The notes: generated by a model not told the origin, from the letters alone. A stretch of 27,352 nucleotides of DNA from JBBRZF01 sp038236965 (GCA_038236965.1 JBBRZF010000028.1:1-27352), one strand, 5' to 3'; positions 14,771-23,301 are shown, counted from the stretch's first letter. Program-made: numbers and translations.

Positions 14771-15684
14771 TAGAAGCGTCCCAGGTACCAGCGTAGAAAT
14801 TCACCGCCGTAGAAGATGACCAACATGGCTACGCCGCCCAGGAATACACCGAACGGCATCTCATAGAATCGCATCGCCAGCGAGGCCGAGTTCCATGCTC
14901 GCCTCAGTTGTGGCGCGCCGTATCTTCGCAATCGCTTGCTGAATACGACCAGCACCACGAACATCCCGGCAACTCCGCCAAGCAGCGATGCGCCGAACAG
15001 GACCAGCAAGGTGAGCTTTGCGCCCAGGAAGACGCCGACCATCGCCATCAGCTTCACATCGCCGAAGCCCATGCCCTCAACGCCGCGAAGGCGCTTGTAG
15101 AGCTCTCCTGCGCCCCACACAAAGCCCGCGCCCACGACCGCTCCTATCAACGCGTCGCCCAGCCACAACACTACCCAGCCAACGGCTGGCACGGCATTCA
15201 CCCACCCGGCATCGCGGCAGTATCGCGAAAGCAATCCGCCCACCGGCACAACGATCGAGAAGCCGAGCCCGATCCAAAATCCCGGAATCGTCATCTTGTC
15301 CGGAAGCAGGTGATGGTCGTAATCAGTAAAGATAAGGCCGAGCAACAGGAAGGTGAGGACGCAGTATTTCACTGTCTCTAGCGTAGCTCCAAAATGCAGA
15401 AAGCAGAGCAGCCACAGAAGTCCGGTGGCGAGTTCCACCAGCATGTAGCGCGCAGAGAACGGCTCTTTGCAGCCTCGGCAGCGTCCTCGCAGTATCAACC
15501 AGCTCAGTACGGGGATGTTGTCGTAGCCTGCGATAGCGTGTCCGCACTTCGGGCACGCCGAGCGCGGACGAACCACCGACATCCCAAGCGGGAGCCGGTA
15601 GATGCACACGTTCAGAAAACTGCCAAAGCACAGCCCGAAGAGAAATGCCGCTGTCGCGTATAGGTAATAGAGTTCCGGTTCCAC
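14770..15684 (-). CDS. pilD: Prepilin peptidase / N-methyltransferase (A24 family)
   Basis: An inner-membrane aspartic protease that cleaves the leader of type IV prepilins or pseudopilins and methylates the new N-terminus. The 304-residue protein shows the N-terminal GSFLNVCIYRLP segment and the cytoplasmic zinc cysteines C44, C47, C69 and C72 in CPKCGHAI and CRGCKEPFSARY. It also carries the two catalytic aspartate regions: TDYDHHLLPD (around D121) and GFGDVKLM (D209). Multiple membrane helices fill the rest. Presence of both the methyltransferase-type cysteine domain and the peptidase domain indicates the full bifunctional type. It is the first gene of the minus-strand signalling block and overlaps the kinase gene by one base. 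No pilin or pilus assembly gene is in the window. Confidence 0.95.
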   Translation of the reverse strand: MEPELYYLYATAAFLFGLCFGSFLNVCIYRLPLGMSVVRPRSACPKCGHAIAGYDNIPVLSWLILRGRCRGCKEPFSARYMLVELATGLLWLLCFLHFGATLETVKYCVLTFLLLGLIFTDYDHHLLPDKMTIPGFWIGLGFSIVVPVGGLLSRYCRDAGWVNAVPAVGWVVLWLGDALIGAVVGAGFVWGAGELYKRLRGVEGMGFGDVKLMAMVGVFLGAKLTLLVLFGASLLGGVAGMFVVLVVFSKRLRRYGAPQLRRAWNSASLAMRFYEMPFGVFLGGVAMLVIFYGGEFLRWYLGRF

Positions 15685-15779
15685 GTTCCGCCCGTAGTGT
15701 GTCTCTGCTGGATGGCCAGATTATACGGGTAGACCTGGCAGAATGCCGACATTCCGTGGGATGAGCACTTAGGTTACCG

Positions 15780-16266
15780 TCAAGCGGCTTGCTCTGGCTC
15801 CCATTCGCGATAACGAATGATCTCGCCCGGCAATTGCGGTGCGACGGTATTGTTGGGTGGGAGATGGCCCGTCCAGTTGATCTTTCGCTTGTTCACCAGC
15901 CGCATCTCGGGCCTTTCCGAGAACGTCTCATCTTTCTCCCGAAGTTTGACCTGCAGCGCATAGCCGGCCTCGTCATCTTTTTTACTGCGAGCGCTCCAGT
16001 CGCGGATCGATTTCGCGAGTTCTTCGCTCACTACTTCGGAGGGCCTTAGCACCAGCACCCAATCATGCCGCGAATCCATGGCAAAAGCGCCAGCGCTGAC
16101 ACCTGGGATCGCAACCTTCACCCTTGCGGGCCACGCGTTGTGTCTCGTCGTCCGAACCCTCATCGACCACCAGCACATCGCTGCAGCAACTCTTGAGGGA
16201 ATCCAATACTCGCGGAAGATGCTCGGCATCATTATGTGTATGGATGAGGACGGAAAGTTTCGGCAT
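15780..16266 (-). pseudogene. GT2-like glycosyltransferase gene with a frameshift
   Basis: Two overlapping frames together make one product of about 162 residues. The first (from ATG 16266) reads MPKLSVLIHTHNDAEHLPRV and VLVVDEGSDDETQRVARK, a typical GT2 nucleotide-sugar-binding start. After about residue 48 the sensible sequence continues in the next frame as VKVAIPGVSAGAF, then WVLVLRPSEVVSEELA and MRLVNKRKINWTGHLPP, ending at 15780. The shift maps to the CCC run at 16121-16123; removing one base there rejoins the frames. The start is confirmed by GAGGAG eight bases upstream of ATG 16266. Even when repaired it is short for GT2 and lacks an obvious catalytic base. It may be a natural pseudogene, a sequencing error in the run, or a programmed shift. 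It follows the DinB-fold gene by 54 bases. Confidence 0.8.
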
Positions 16267-16320
16267 CGGCGCGTCTCCTCGTGATAAGAAGGAGGCAAGC
16301 CTTGTCGAGTTGTACCCAGG

Positions 16321-16827
16321 CTACCTGCCCACTCCCGCACGTTCCTGAACCTGCTTCATGTGATGGCGAGTGTGGCAATGATGGAAACGCCTCCACTGGC
16401 CCGGAGTAAGCGGCCCCAGTACCGGATGCGTTCCAATCGGCCCGCTTCTGCCCTTCACAGCCTCCAGTTCCCTCAGTGCGGCATCCATCCGTTCAAGCTG
16501 CAGATAGATGTCCTGCAGGATAGACTGCGGGTCCACGCTCCCCGTCGGCACTGCGAATTCTGGCGACTTGCGTCCGCCGGGAAAATATCCCACCACGGTG
16601 ATGAGGAATGTCCCCACCTGTTGCTTCAGGTTTTGCGGAGGAAATTTTTCGTCTGTCGTACGCAGTCGCTCGAACAGTTTGGTGGAAGTGCGATAGGTTA
16701 TCAGCAGGTGCTCCAGCACCTGGGCCGCACTCCATTTTCCCGCGGGCGCGGACTTCAGCGCTTCCGGAGTTGCTCCCCTCGTGGCCTCTTCTATTTCCTT
16801 GCGAGTCCACTCGATGTATACATCCAT
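16321..16827 (-). CDS. DinB-superfamily (DUF1569-like) protein
   Basis: A 168-residue four-helix-bundle protein of the DinB/YfiT superfamily, whose members bind a metal through three histidines and often use low-molecular-weight thiols. Visible features are the family segment GKWSAAQVLEHL with H40 and the C-terminal FHHCHTRHHMKQ (about 145-158), which supplies the other metal ligands. The middle contains PGGRKSPEF, a loop seen in the DUF1569-like branch. The start at 16827 is supported by AAGGAG six bases upstream. It is divergent from the lipoprotein gene at 16910 across 82 bases and precedes the frameshifted glycosyltransferase. The substrate is unknown and the family is too diverse to name one. 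Confidence 0.85.
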   Translation of the reverse strand: MDVYIEWTRKEIEEATRGATPEALKSAPAGKWSAAQVLEHLLITYRTSTKLFERLRTTDEKFPPQNLKQQVGTFLITVVGYFPGGRKSPEFAVPTGSVDPQSILQDIYLQLERMDAALRELEAVKGRSGPIGTHPVLGPLTPGQWRRFHHCHTRHHMKQVQERAGVGR

Positions 16828-16909
16828 TCGTCGCTCCTTGAGTTCCTATGTGTCTGGGCTGACTTTCAGATACATTCAACATCTAGCTCGATTCAAAGGA
16901 TTGAACAGA

Positions 16910-17533
16910 ATGCGCAAATTCGCAACCGGGTTTCTTGCATTGACTCTCCTGCTCATCACGGCCTGCAATAGTGGCAGCAAACCCGCTCCAGCCGGCGAAC
17001 CCGCCGCGGAGAAAAAGGCTGCAGCTCCGCAGTACGAGACGGGGCGTAACGCCTTCCAGAAGCTGATGGTCGCCGCACGGGGATTCGCCCCCGACGTGAA
17101 GCCCTACCGCCTGGAGTCCGGATACACGCCTGACGCTCCCGCAACGGAAGGCAAAGCCGCGCTCTGGCGCGCCCAATTCGCTTCGCCCTCCAAGCACTCC
17201 ATCAAGGCATACTCCTGGTCTGGCATAGGCGATTCGGCAGGCGTCAGTCACGGAACCGAGGACACTTACAATCCGTCCAACATCTCCACCCAGGTATTCG
17301 ACCTCGCCTTCCTGAAGATCGATAGTGACAAGGCTTTCGAAGAGGCCCAAAAACATGGCGGCGAAAAACTCACAAAGAAAGACCCCAAGCAGCCCGTCAT
17401 CTACGTACTCGATTTCACTCCCAAGTCCAACGAACTCATCTGGCATGTCATCTACGGCGACAACCGTAATAACTCCAAACTGAACATCGCGGTGAACGCC
17501 ACGAGCGGCGCCTTCATGCACGTGGAACACTAG
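16910..17533 (+). CDS. Predicted lipoprotein, unknown function
   Basis: A 207-residue protein with a lipoprotein signal peptide (MRKFATGFLALTLLLITAC, lipidated C19) and then a short Pro/Ala/Lys spacer. The globular part contains GRNAFQKLMVAARGFAPDVKPYRLES, then KAYSWSGIGDSAGVSHGTEDTY, and ends with LIWHVIYGDNRNNSKLNIAVNATSGAFMHVEH. That ending recalls the PepSY-type strand order, in which the conserved element is a C-terminal beta hairpin, but I would not assign it. The start at 16910 is chosen because AAGGA lies nine bases upstream and the lipoprotein signal begins there; an in-frame ATG at 16781 overlaps the divergent gene and would bury the signal. A hairpin follows the stop. Its role is not known. 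Confidence 0.8.
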   Translation: MRKFATGFLALTLLLITACNSGSKPAPAGEPAAEKKAAAPQYETGRNAFQKLMVAARGFAPDVKPYRLESGYTPDAPATEGKAALWRAQFASPSKHSIKAYSWSGIGDSAGVSHGTEDTYNPSNISTQVFDLAFLKIDSDKAFEEAQKHGGEKLTKKDPKQPVIYVLDFTPKSNELIWHVIYGDNRNNSKLNIAVNATSGAFMHVEH

Positions 17534-17539
17534 ACGCCG

Positions 17540-17568
17540 AAAGCCCACGCTCATCAGGCGTGGGCTTT
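17540..17568. terminator. Hairpin between convergent genes
   Basis: A perfect 11-bp stem (AAAGCCCACGC with GCGTGGGCTTT) with a 7-base loop. It lies between the lipoprotein stop and the convergent TPR gene and is likely to terminate both. T runs are short (three bases). Confidence 0.75.
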
Positions 17569-17591
17569 GGAAATCTTGCAGCAGACTAAAT

Positions 17592-18116
17592 CTATTTCTT
17601 GGTCGACGCCTTCACCGCCGGAGCCGATGCTAATCGCTCCACCGCCCTGCGCGATTCTTGCGCATTCGGCCCGTGGGGCAGAATCTTCAGATACGATTCG
17701 TAACTCGCCCGCGCATCCGCCTTCTCTCCCAACTTTTCCTGGCAGACGGCAAGGTTGTAGGTTGCCTGAGCGTCGCCGGGCTTCCACTCAAGCGCCTCGC
17801 GATAACGACTTTCCGCCGCACGATAATTCTTCTTCTTGAAGTGATAGTCACCCACTTCAATATTCTTTTCCGCTTTGTGCGGGTCGTATCTCCGCATCTC
17901 GTTCACGTCGCTGGGAACATCGCTGTCGGGATGCGTTACCGCGTCTCCGGTCGGCGGAGACAGGTCAATGCGGCTATCTTTCGACGAACTCCGCGCGCTG
18001 CTATCGTCCGAGCGCGGTGCCGGATTATCCGCTTGCGTATCGGTTTGGGCAAATGCATTCGCCCCCAACAACAGACCCAGCCCTAAAACATAGATTGGAA
18101 TGCGAGACATAGACAT
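17592..18116 (-). CDS. Secreted TPR-repeat protein
   Basis: A 174-residue exported protein. The signal peptide covers about 1-23 (LGLGLLLGANAFAQ). It is followed by a disordered Ser/Asp-rich region (about 25-75) and then about two TPR motifs (about 85-160: NIEVGDYHFKKKNYRAAESRYREAL, then ATYNLAVCQEKLGEKADARASYESYL). TPR units mediate protein-protein contacts. The N-terminal pattern PSDVNEMRRYDPHKAEKNIEVGDYHFKKKNYRAA is one I associate with acidobacterial small TPR proteins. The start at 18116 is favoured over the ATG two codons downstream because GGAG lies six bases upstream. Transcribed toward the lipoprotein gene and divergent from the diguanylate cyclase gene. Partner proteins are unknown. 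Confidence 0.85.
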   Translation of the reverse strand: MSMSRIPIYVLGLGLLLGANAFAQTDTQADNPAPRSDDSSARSSSKDSRIDLSPPTGDAVTHPDSDVPSDVNEMRRYDPHKAEKNIEVGDYHFKKKNYRAAESRYREALEWKPGDAQATYNLAVCQEKLGEKADARASYESYLKILPHGPNAQESRRAVERLASAPAVKASTKK

Positions 18117-18131
18117 ATTCTACTCCGCAGG

Positions 18132-18180
18132 AGACAGGCGGCGACCGAGCAATTGACCCAGTGGTAATTGGGTCCCTGTC
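18132..18180 (-). repeat. Nested inverted repeats in the TPR gene leader
   Basis: GACAGG at 18132-18137 pairs with CCTGTC at 18175-18180. Immediately inside, GACCCA (18155-18160) pairs with TGGGTC (18169-18174) around an 8-base loop. It lies in the untranslated leader of the TPR gene or in the divergent promoter region. No T run is seen. Confidence 0.4.
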
Positions 18181-18264
18181 CTTTCGCTTGCCCCGAACCA
18201 CTCTAGTCAGCTTCGTTCTGATGCCCGCTCGGCGATAATTAACTTCGTTCAGCATAGGAGCGTC

Positions 18265-19485
18265 ATGCAGTCCAACCTTGGTCGCACAGTTCGGTCCGTC
18301 TTCCTTCCCAGCGGTCTCCTCCTCGCTGGAATTGTCGGACTGCTCTATGCCCGGGTCATCAATGTCCCTACCCAGCAGGTCGGCGATTTCTTCTGCTACT
18401 TCGCCATCGCCGCGGGACTGCTCGCCTCCTTCCGTTTCAATTCTGTTCGCGCCTTCTTCACCACGCTCATTCTGGGTGCAGCCGCACTCGCGCCCTCGGG
18501 CCTCTCTGGCGACGTCGTTCTCTGCGCGGTTGCCATTCTGCTCCCCTTTGACCTCATCGCATTCTCCTTGCCCGAAGACCAGGGATTCACTGGCGCGGAC
18601 ATCGGCGTGGGCGCGGCCTTCCTCTTCTTGCAATTTGTAGCCATCGCACTATTTTCGCGCCCGGAACTCGGGGAGATCGCCAGCAAGCTCAATCACGAAT
18701 TCATTCACGCCGCGTGGGCGCAGCAGGGCATTCCGCAGTTCGCACTCGTTGGATTCGCGCTCGCCGCCATCGTCTTCATCGTCCGTTACGCGCTGCTGCG
18801 AACGCCCGTCGAGATCGGCAGCTTCTGGCTCACCTTCGCCGCGCTGCTCGGCCTCCGTGCAGGAAATACGCCGCTACGTACGTTTTATATGGCCGCGGCA
18901 ATCGCTCTGCTGGTGATCGGATACATCGAGAACGCCTATCGCATGGCCTTTCAGGACGATCTTACGCAACTTCCCTCTCGTCGCGCTTTCAACGAGGCGG
19001 TGCGCAAACTCCGCGACCAATATGCAGTCGCTATGGTCGACGTGGATTTTTTCAAGAAGTTGAACGATGAATTTGGACACGACACAGGAGACCAGGTGTT
19101 GCGAATGGTGGCCGCGAAGATCGGACAGGTGGGCGGTGGCGGAAAGGCCTTCCGCTTCGGCGGAGAAGAGTTTTGCATTCTCTTTGCAGGCCGTTCTATT
19201 GAACAGGCCCGCAACCTGGTGGAACTCGTACGCCAGGATATCGGCGACCATCCCTTCGTCGTTCGCAGCCCCGAGCGCAAGCTTCGCGCTCCCGAAGACC
19301 GCGGCGCACCCAACGCCCCTCGTGGAATGAAAGATGTGCGCGTCACCGTCAGCATCGGCGTCGCCGAATCCGCAGGCGGCACTCACGCCGAACAGATCAT
19401 CTCTGCCGCCGACGAAGCGCTCTACGAAGCCAAGCGCAATGGACGCAATCGCGTGGAAATCAGCGCCACCGCTGTTCGCGCCTAG
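18265..19485 (+). CDS. Membrane diguanylate cyclase (GGDEF)
   Basis: A 406-residue enzyme predicted to make cyclic di-GMP. The N-terminal 225 residues contain about six hydrophobic helices forming an unrecognised membrane sensor. The GGDEF domain (about 230-400) begins DDLTQLPSRRAF, has DVDFFKKLNDEFGHDTGD for metal and nucleotide binding, and carries the active-site motif GGEEF at 299-303. It ends VSIGVAE and ALYEAKRNGRNRV. The RxxD inhibitory site expected nine residues before GGEEF is replaced by glycines (about 290-293), so product inhibition through that site is unlikely. A charged insertion (about 325-345, RSPERKLRAPEDRG...) lies before the last strand. The start is supported by AGGAG four bases upstream. 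It could supply the messenger degraded by the HD-GYP protein at 2386-4251. Confidence 0.93.
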   Translation: MQSNLGRTVRSVFLPSGLLLAGIVGLLYARVINVPTQQVGDFFCYFAIAAGLLASFRFNSVRAFFTTLILGAAALAPSGLSGDVVLCAVAILLPFDLIAFSLPEDQGFTGADIGVGAAFLFLQFVAIALFSRPELGEIASKLNHEFIHAAWAQQGIPQFALVGFALAAIVFIVRYALLRTPVEIGSFWLTFAALLGLRAGNTPLRTFYMAAAIALLVIGYIENAYRMAFQDDLTQLPSRRAFNEAVRKLRDQYAVAMVDVDFFKKLNDEFGHDTGDQVLRMVAAKIGQVGGGGKAFRFGGEEFCILFAGRSIEQARNLVELVRQDIGDHPFVVRSPERKLRAPEDRGAPNAPRGMKDVRVTVSIGVAESAGGTHAEQIISAADEALYEAKRNGRNRVEISATAVRA

Positions 19486-19538
19486 CTCATCGCAATCAAC
19501 TACGCTGCTTCCGTCTCCAACTTTTTTCGCGCAAAAAC

Positions 19539-19566
19539 GAAAGGCCCGCTTTTCAGCGGACCTTTC
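19539..19566 (-). terminator. Terminator after the NO reductase gene
   Basis: An 11-bp stem with one mismatch (GAAAGGTCCGC with GCGGGCCTTTC on the minus strand), a 6-base loop, and then GTTTTTGC. It lies 45 bases after the norZ stop and may also serve the convergent diguanylate cyclase gene. Confidence 0.85.
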
Positions 19567-19610
19567 AGGGGGCGAAAGCACTCACCAGGCAGTGTTTGCT
19601 TTCGATGTCA

Positions 19611-21902
19611 TTATTTCTCGGAGCCGACTTCTTCCAGTTCGTTCACGTGGACGTCGCCAGCAGTCACGGTTCCCTGTTTTGCGAACGAGTGTCCCGTGAC
19701 CAGACCGAGTACGAACAAGCCGAGCACCAGTGCGCCCACGGCAAACAGCGTGTCGCCGAACATACGCATCCAGCGAAGGTTGTTCATCAGGCCCGATTGC
19801 AGGAACTCCGACGAACGCGCATACCAGGTGCCGTATTCAACCGACGCCCAGGCTTGCATCAAACCGATGGGAAGCAGGCTCAACAGCACCATCGCCGCCA
19901 GGCCTCCATTGATGCACCAAAACGCGATCGCGAGCGGTTTATCTTTCCATGCGTGTCCCGGACGCAGCGCCCGCAGACAGAACAGCATCAGTCCCAGGCC
20001 CAACATGCCGTACACGCCGAAGAGCGCCGTGTGTCCGTGAACCGCAGTCGTGTTCAGCCCTTGCATGTAGTAGAGGGCGATCGGCGGATTGATGAAGAAG
20101 CCGAACAGTCCCGCGCCTACCAGGTTCCAGAACGCAACCGCCACGAAGAAGTTGATAGGCCACTTGTAGGCGGAGATCCACGGCGTCTTGTCGCTGCTTC
20201 GCGACAAGCGTATGTTCTCCCACGCTTCAAAGCCGATCAGCACCAGCGGCACAACTTCCAGAGCGCTGAATACCGCACCCAACGCCACTACAGACGTTGG
20301 CATTCCCGTGAAGTACAAGTGATGGAATGTTCCGATGATGCCGCCCGACAGGAACACAACCGTCGAGAACAAGACGGCGCGAGTCGCTGTGCGTACCGAG
20401 AGCAATCGCAAGCGCGTGAACAGGAAGGCGATCACCACCGTGGCAAAGACTTCAAAGAAGCCCTCGACCCAAAGATGAACAACCCACCAGCGCCAATACT
20501 CCGCGGTGATCAGCGGCGAGCGCTGCCCGTACATCAATCCAGCCGCATAGAACAGCGGGATTGCCACGCTCGAAGTGAGGAACAGCATAAGAAGATTTTT
20601 GTCTTCGCCGCCGCGCATCAACGCCGGCTTCATCGCTCGCCATACCAGCCATAGCCAGAAGACGAGTCCGCCGAAGAGCGCGATCTGCCAGACGCGGCCG
20701 AGGTCAACGTATTCGTATCCTTGCGAACCGAACCAGAACCACAGGTTGCCGAGCTTCTGCTGTATGCCGAGCCACTCGCCTGCGAGCGAACCGACGACAA
20801 CGAGAATCAGTGCGCCGAAGAGGATGTTCACGCCGAGGCGCTGTCCCTTGGGTTCGTGACCACTAACGGCGGGCGCGATGTAGAGTCCCGTCGCCAGCCA
20901 TGAGGTTGCGATCCAGAAGATTCCGATCTGTAAATGCCAGGTGCGGGCAATGGAGTATGGCAGCCATCTATCGAGCGGAATGCCGTAGAAACCCGAGCCC
21001 TCCACTCCGTAGTGCGCGACGATTGCGCCCAGCAAAATCTGCACCACCCACAGCGCTGCGACAACGAAGAAGTATTTAACCGTGGCCTTTTGCGAAGGCG
21101 TTGGATTCAAGCCCAGCAGCGGATCGTGAGTTGGCAATGCGCCGTGTACAGGTTCTTGCGTGCGCGATGCGAAGTACCACACCATGCCGCCTACGCCCGC
21201 CAGCAACAGTACGAAGCTCAGTACGCTCCACACGATCGCGTCGCCCGTCGGACGATTGGAGATCAAATCTTCGTGCGGCCAGTTATGCGTGTACGACTGC
21301 GTCTCCCCTGGGCGATTCGTGGAAGAAGCCCACGCCGTCCACCAGAAGAACGCGGCCATTTCCTTCTGCTTGGCTACATCTTTCAGAGCATTTTTTGGAA
21401 TCGCATACGCCGAGCGTCCGTTGCCGAAGACGTCGCCGTAGTAAGCCGACAGGTATTTGTAAGCCTCCACCCGCACCGGATCGATGGTGATGGTGTCGTG
21501 TTCCTTGTCATACGTATTGGTGCGCATCACGCGCTCAAGCCGCGCCTGCAACGCGGCTTTCTGCTCGATATTCAAGGCGGCAAAGTTTTCCGCGCCCTGC
21601 TGCTTCGCCCATCCATCGAGGATGAACACGCACTCGCGATGCAGATAGTCGGCCGTCCAGTCCGGGGCCACGTACGCGCCGTGTCCGAAGATGGAGCCGA
21701 TCTCTTGACCGCCGATGGATTGCCAGACGTTCTGGCCATCACGAATGTATTCGCCGGAGAAGACCACGTCGCCATTCGCCGACATCACTTGCGCGGGAAT
21801 CGGCGGACCAGTCTTGATTCCATGGTAGCCAACTCCGCCCAATACGGCGAAGGAGACGATAACGACCACCACGAAGGCGATCCAAAGCTTTCTATACTCC
21901 AC
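19611..21902 (-). CDS. norZ: Quinol-dependent nitric oxide reductase (qNor)
   Basis: A single-subunit inner-membrane enzyme that reduces two NO to N2O with quinol electrons. At 763 residues it matches the usual qNor length, with the N-terminal cytochrome-c-like region fused to the NorB catalytic part. Visible motifs are SGEYIRDGQNVWQSIGGQEIGSIFGHGAYVAPDWTADYLHRE in the N-terminal extension. The active-site helix has HLWVEGFFEVFAT, giving the heme/FeB His and the Glu. The other metal-ligand histidines lie in TFHHLYFTG. More than a dozen hydrophobic helices are present. It starts at GTG (21902-21900) with AAGGAG seven bases upstream. It overlaps the nnrS-like gene by 11 bases, so translation is coupled. 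Its role here is NO detoxification or partial denitrification; no nitrite reductase gene is visible. Confidence 0.96.
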   Translation of the reverse strand: MEYRKLWIAFVVVVIVSFAVLGGVGYHGIKTGPPIPAQVMSANGDVVFSGEYIRDGQNVWQSIGGQEIGSIFGHGAYVAPDWTADYLHRECVFILDGWAKQQGAENFAALNIEQKAALQARLERVMRTNTYDKEHDTITIDPVRVEAYKYLSAYYGDVFGNGRSAYAIPKNALKDVAKQKEMAAFFWWTAWASSTNRPGETQSYTHNWPHEDLISNRPTGDAIVWSVLSFVLLLAGVGGMVWYFASRTQEPVHGALPTHDPLLGLNPTPSQKATVKYFFVVAALWVVQILLGAIVAHYGVEGSGFYGIPLDRWLPYSIARTWHLQIGIFWIATSWLATGLYIAPAVSGHEPKGQRLGVNILFGALILVVVGSLAGEWLGIQQKLGNLWFWFGSQGYEYVDLGRVWQIALFGGLVFWLWLVWRAMKPALMRGGEDKNLLMLFLTSSVAIPLFYAAGLMYGQRSPLITAEYWRWWVVHLWVEGFFEVFATVVIAFLFTRLRLLSVRTATRAVLFSTVVFLSGGIIGTFHHLYFTGMPTSVVALGAVFSALEVVPLVLIGFEAWENIRLSRSSDKTPWISAYKWPINFFVAVAFWNLVGAGLFGFFINPPIALYYMQGLNTTAVHGHTALFGVYGMLGLGLMLFCLRALRPGHAWKDKPLAIAFWCINGGLAAMVLLSLLPIGLMQAWASVEYGTWYARSSEFLQSGLMNNLRWMRMFGDTLFAVGALVLGLFVLGLVTGHSFAKQGTVTAGDVHVNELEEVGSEK

Positions 21903-23286
21903 GTTGCTTCTCCTTATATGCGAGCTCTGCAGTCGGCCACGTCGTACTCGCTTTTTGCAAGTGCGCGGGACGCTGCATGAACGTAATCACCAGATTCACA
22001 GCAAACAGCGTTACACCGGTAAGTTCCAGAACGGCGGAGACCGGCAGCACCTTCCATGCAAATTGAGATATCTCTTGATACGACAGGATTTCGCTGCTGA
22101 CGCGCAACGCGCATCCGATAGAGAGCAGCGAAACGCAGGCAAACATGATTCGCGGACTAAACAACAACTTCATTCCGGAGAATGCCGGCAATACTCTCTG
22201 CCCGATGTTGAACACCATGATGGCAATGAAGCCGACCGTGAGCGCGTGTCGCGAGGCGCCCCAGATGCCAGCGGCATCGTGCGCGCGCGCCGCCCAGATT
22301 CCAAGCGCGGCGGCAACGACAAGCCAGCCAAAAGCGCTGCGCACAAAATATGGGAAACTCCCATGCACGCCTTTCGTTTTTGCCGCCTGTTGCGCAGGCT
22401 CGAAGATGCGCAGCGCTGCACACGCGAAGACCGCACCAATCAGCAGGACCACCGTCGCGACCCGGAACATACCAAACTGCGCAGCTATCACGCCCGTGGT
22501 GTTGATGGCTACCGCTGTCCAGAGGAGGCGAGCGTTCAATGCCCTGAGCCCGAGAAATGTCGGCAACCACTTCGAGGCGAATCCCCAAACGAACGGAACC
22601 AGGAAACCCCATCCGCACATGACAAGAAAGCGCTGATTGAAGGCGCTAGGGAATGCCGGGTCACTGCCTCGTAACGCCAGATAGACGCTCGCGCCCAGGT
22701 TCATCAGCAGCGTGGCCAAAAAGCCAAGCGTGCCGACGACCACCACCCACACCCATGAATCGAGCTTCTTTTTGCGGTCTTGTGAATCGCTTCCGGCATC
22801 GTGCTGTGAAACCGCGCGGAAGAAAATAAGAAAGGCTGCGAGTTCCATCGCAGCCGAGAGCGGCAACATCGCACGCCATTGCCAAAGGTAAACGTTCGTC
22901 GTCCACCGCAGCGCCACTCCCGTAACCCACAACACGCCGCAGAGCCAGCCGCTGTTCAGTGCGAACTTACTGCGCACGCTGGGGATGGAATGGAAGCCGA
23001 TTCCAAGGATGAAGGTCCCGATCCAGCCGAAGAACTGCGCGTGACCGTGCGCCTGTATCCATGGTGCGGAGATGGAGTCCGCCGCGTGACGATTGCTGAT
23101 GTGTATCAGGTTCCACACGCTGAGAAACGTTCCCGGCAACAGCATGAACGCCAGGCCCGCGAGGATATAGAAAACGAGCAGCCGCGACATCGCCTCTTCC
23201 CGCAGTTTGCTGCGCTGGAATATCTCCAGCGCGCTGTCCTGCCCTGCGGGTGTGCGGGTATCGATTTGTATCACTCGGCTGCTCAT
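21892..23286 (-). CDS. nnrS: NnrS-like multi-pass membrane protein
   Basis: A 464-residue integral membrane protein with about 12 hydrophobic helices, related to NnrS, a heme- and copper-containing protein that protects cells against nitrosative stress. The features supporting this are HGHAQFFGWIGTFILGIGFHSIP in the N-terminal third and the late SRHALTVGFIAIMVFNIGQRVLP, which matches the RHALTVG...RVL pattern of NnrS. The first 32 residues form a hydrophilic extension, and an alternative start is the ATG at 23190, which has GGGAAGAGG upstream. It overlaps norZ by 11 bases and follows ric by 15 bases, so it should be co-transcribed with both. Whether it binds heme or copper cannot be read from the sequence. 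Confidence 0.85.
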   Translation of the reverse strand: MSSRVIQIDTRTPAGQDSALEIFQRSKLREEAMSRLLVFYILAGLAFMLLPGTFLSVWNLIHISNRHAADSISAPWIQAHGHAQFFGWIGTFILGIGFHSIPSVRSKFALNSGWLCGVLWVTGVALRWTTNVYLWQWRAMLPLSAAMELAAFLIFFRAVSQHDAGSDSQDRKKKLDSWVWVVVVGTLGFLATLLMNLGASVYLALRGSDPAFPSAFNQRFLVMCGWGFLVPFVWGFASKWLPTFLGLRALNARLLWTAVAINTTGVIAAQFGMFRVATVVLLIGAVFACAALRIFEPAQQAAKTKGVHGSFPYFVRSAFGWLVVAAALGIWAARAHDAAGIWGASRHALTVGFIAIMVFNIGQRVLPAFSGMKLLFSPRIMFACVSLLSIGCALRVSSEILSYQEISQFAWKVLPVSAVLELTGVTLFAVNLVITFMQRPAHLQKASTTWPTAELAYKEKQRGV

Positions 23287-23301
23287 CGTCTTAGCTCGTC
23301 G

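Noticed and set aside
15780..16340. A single 186-codon gene starting at 16340
   Set aside because: Its first 70 residues are out of frame with the real GT2-like start at 16266, which has a strong ribosome-binding site. The meaningful part begins only after the frameshift.
16781..16909. A longer N-terminus for the lipoprotein
   Set aside because: It overlaps the divergent DinB-fold gene, has no ribosome-binding site and would bury the lipoprotein signal.
19596..20654. A 352-codon plus-strand frame, with a similar one at 20934-21980
   Set aside because: Both are antisense to norZ, which has all catalytic motifs. The products are Gln/Arg/His-rich noise.
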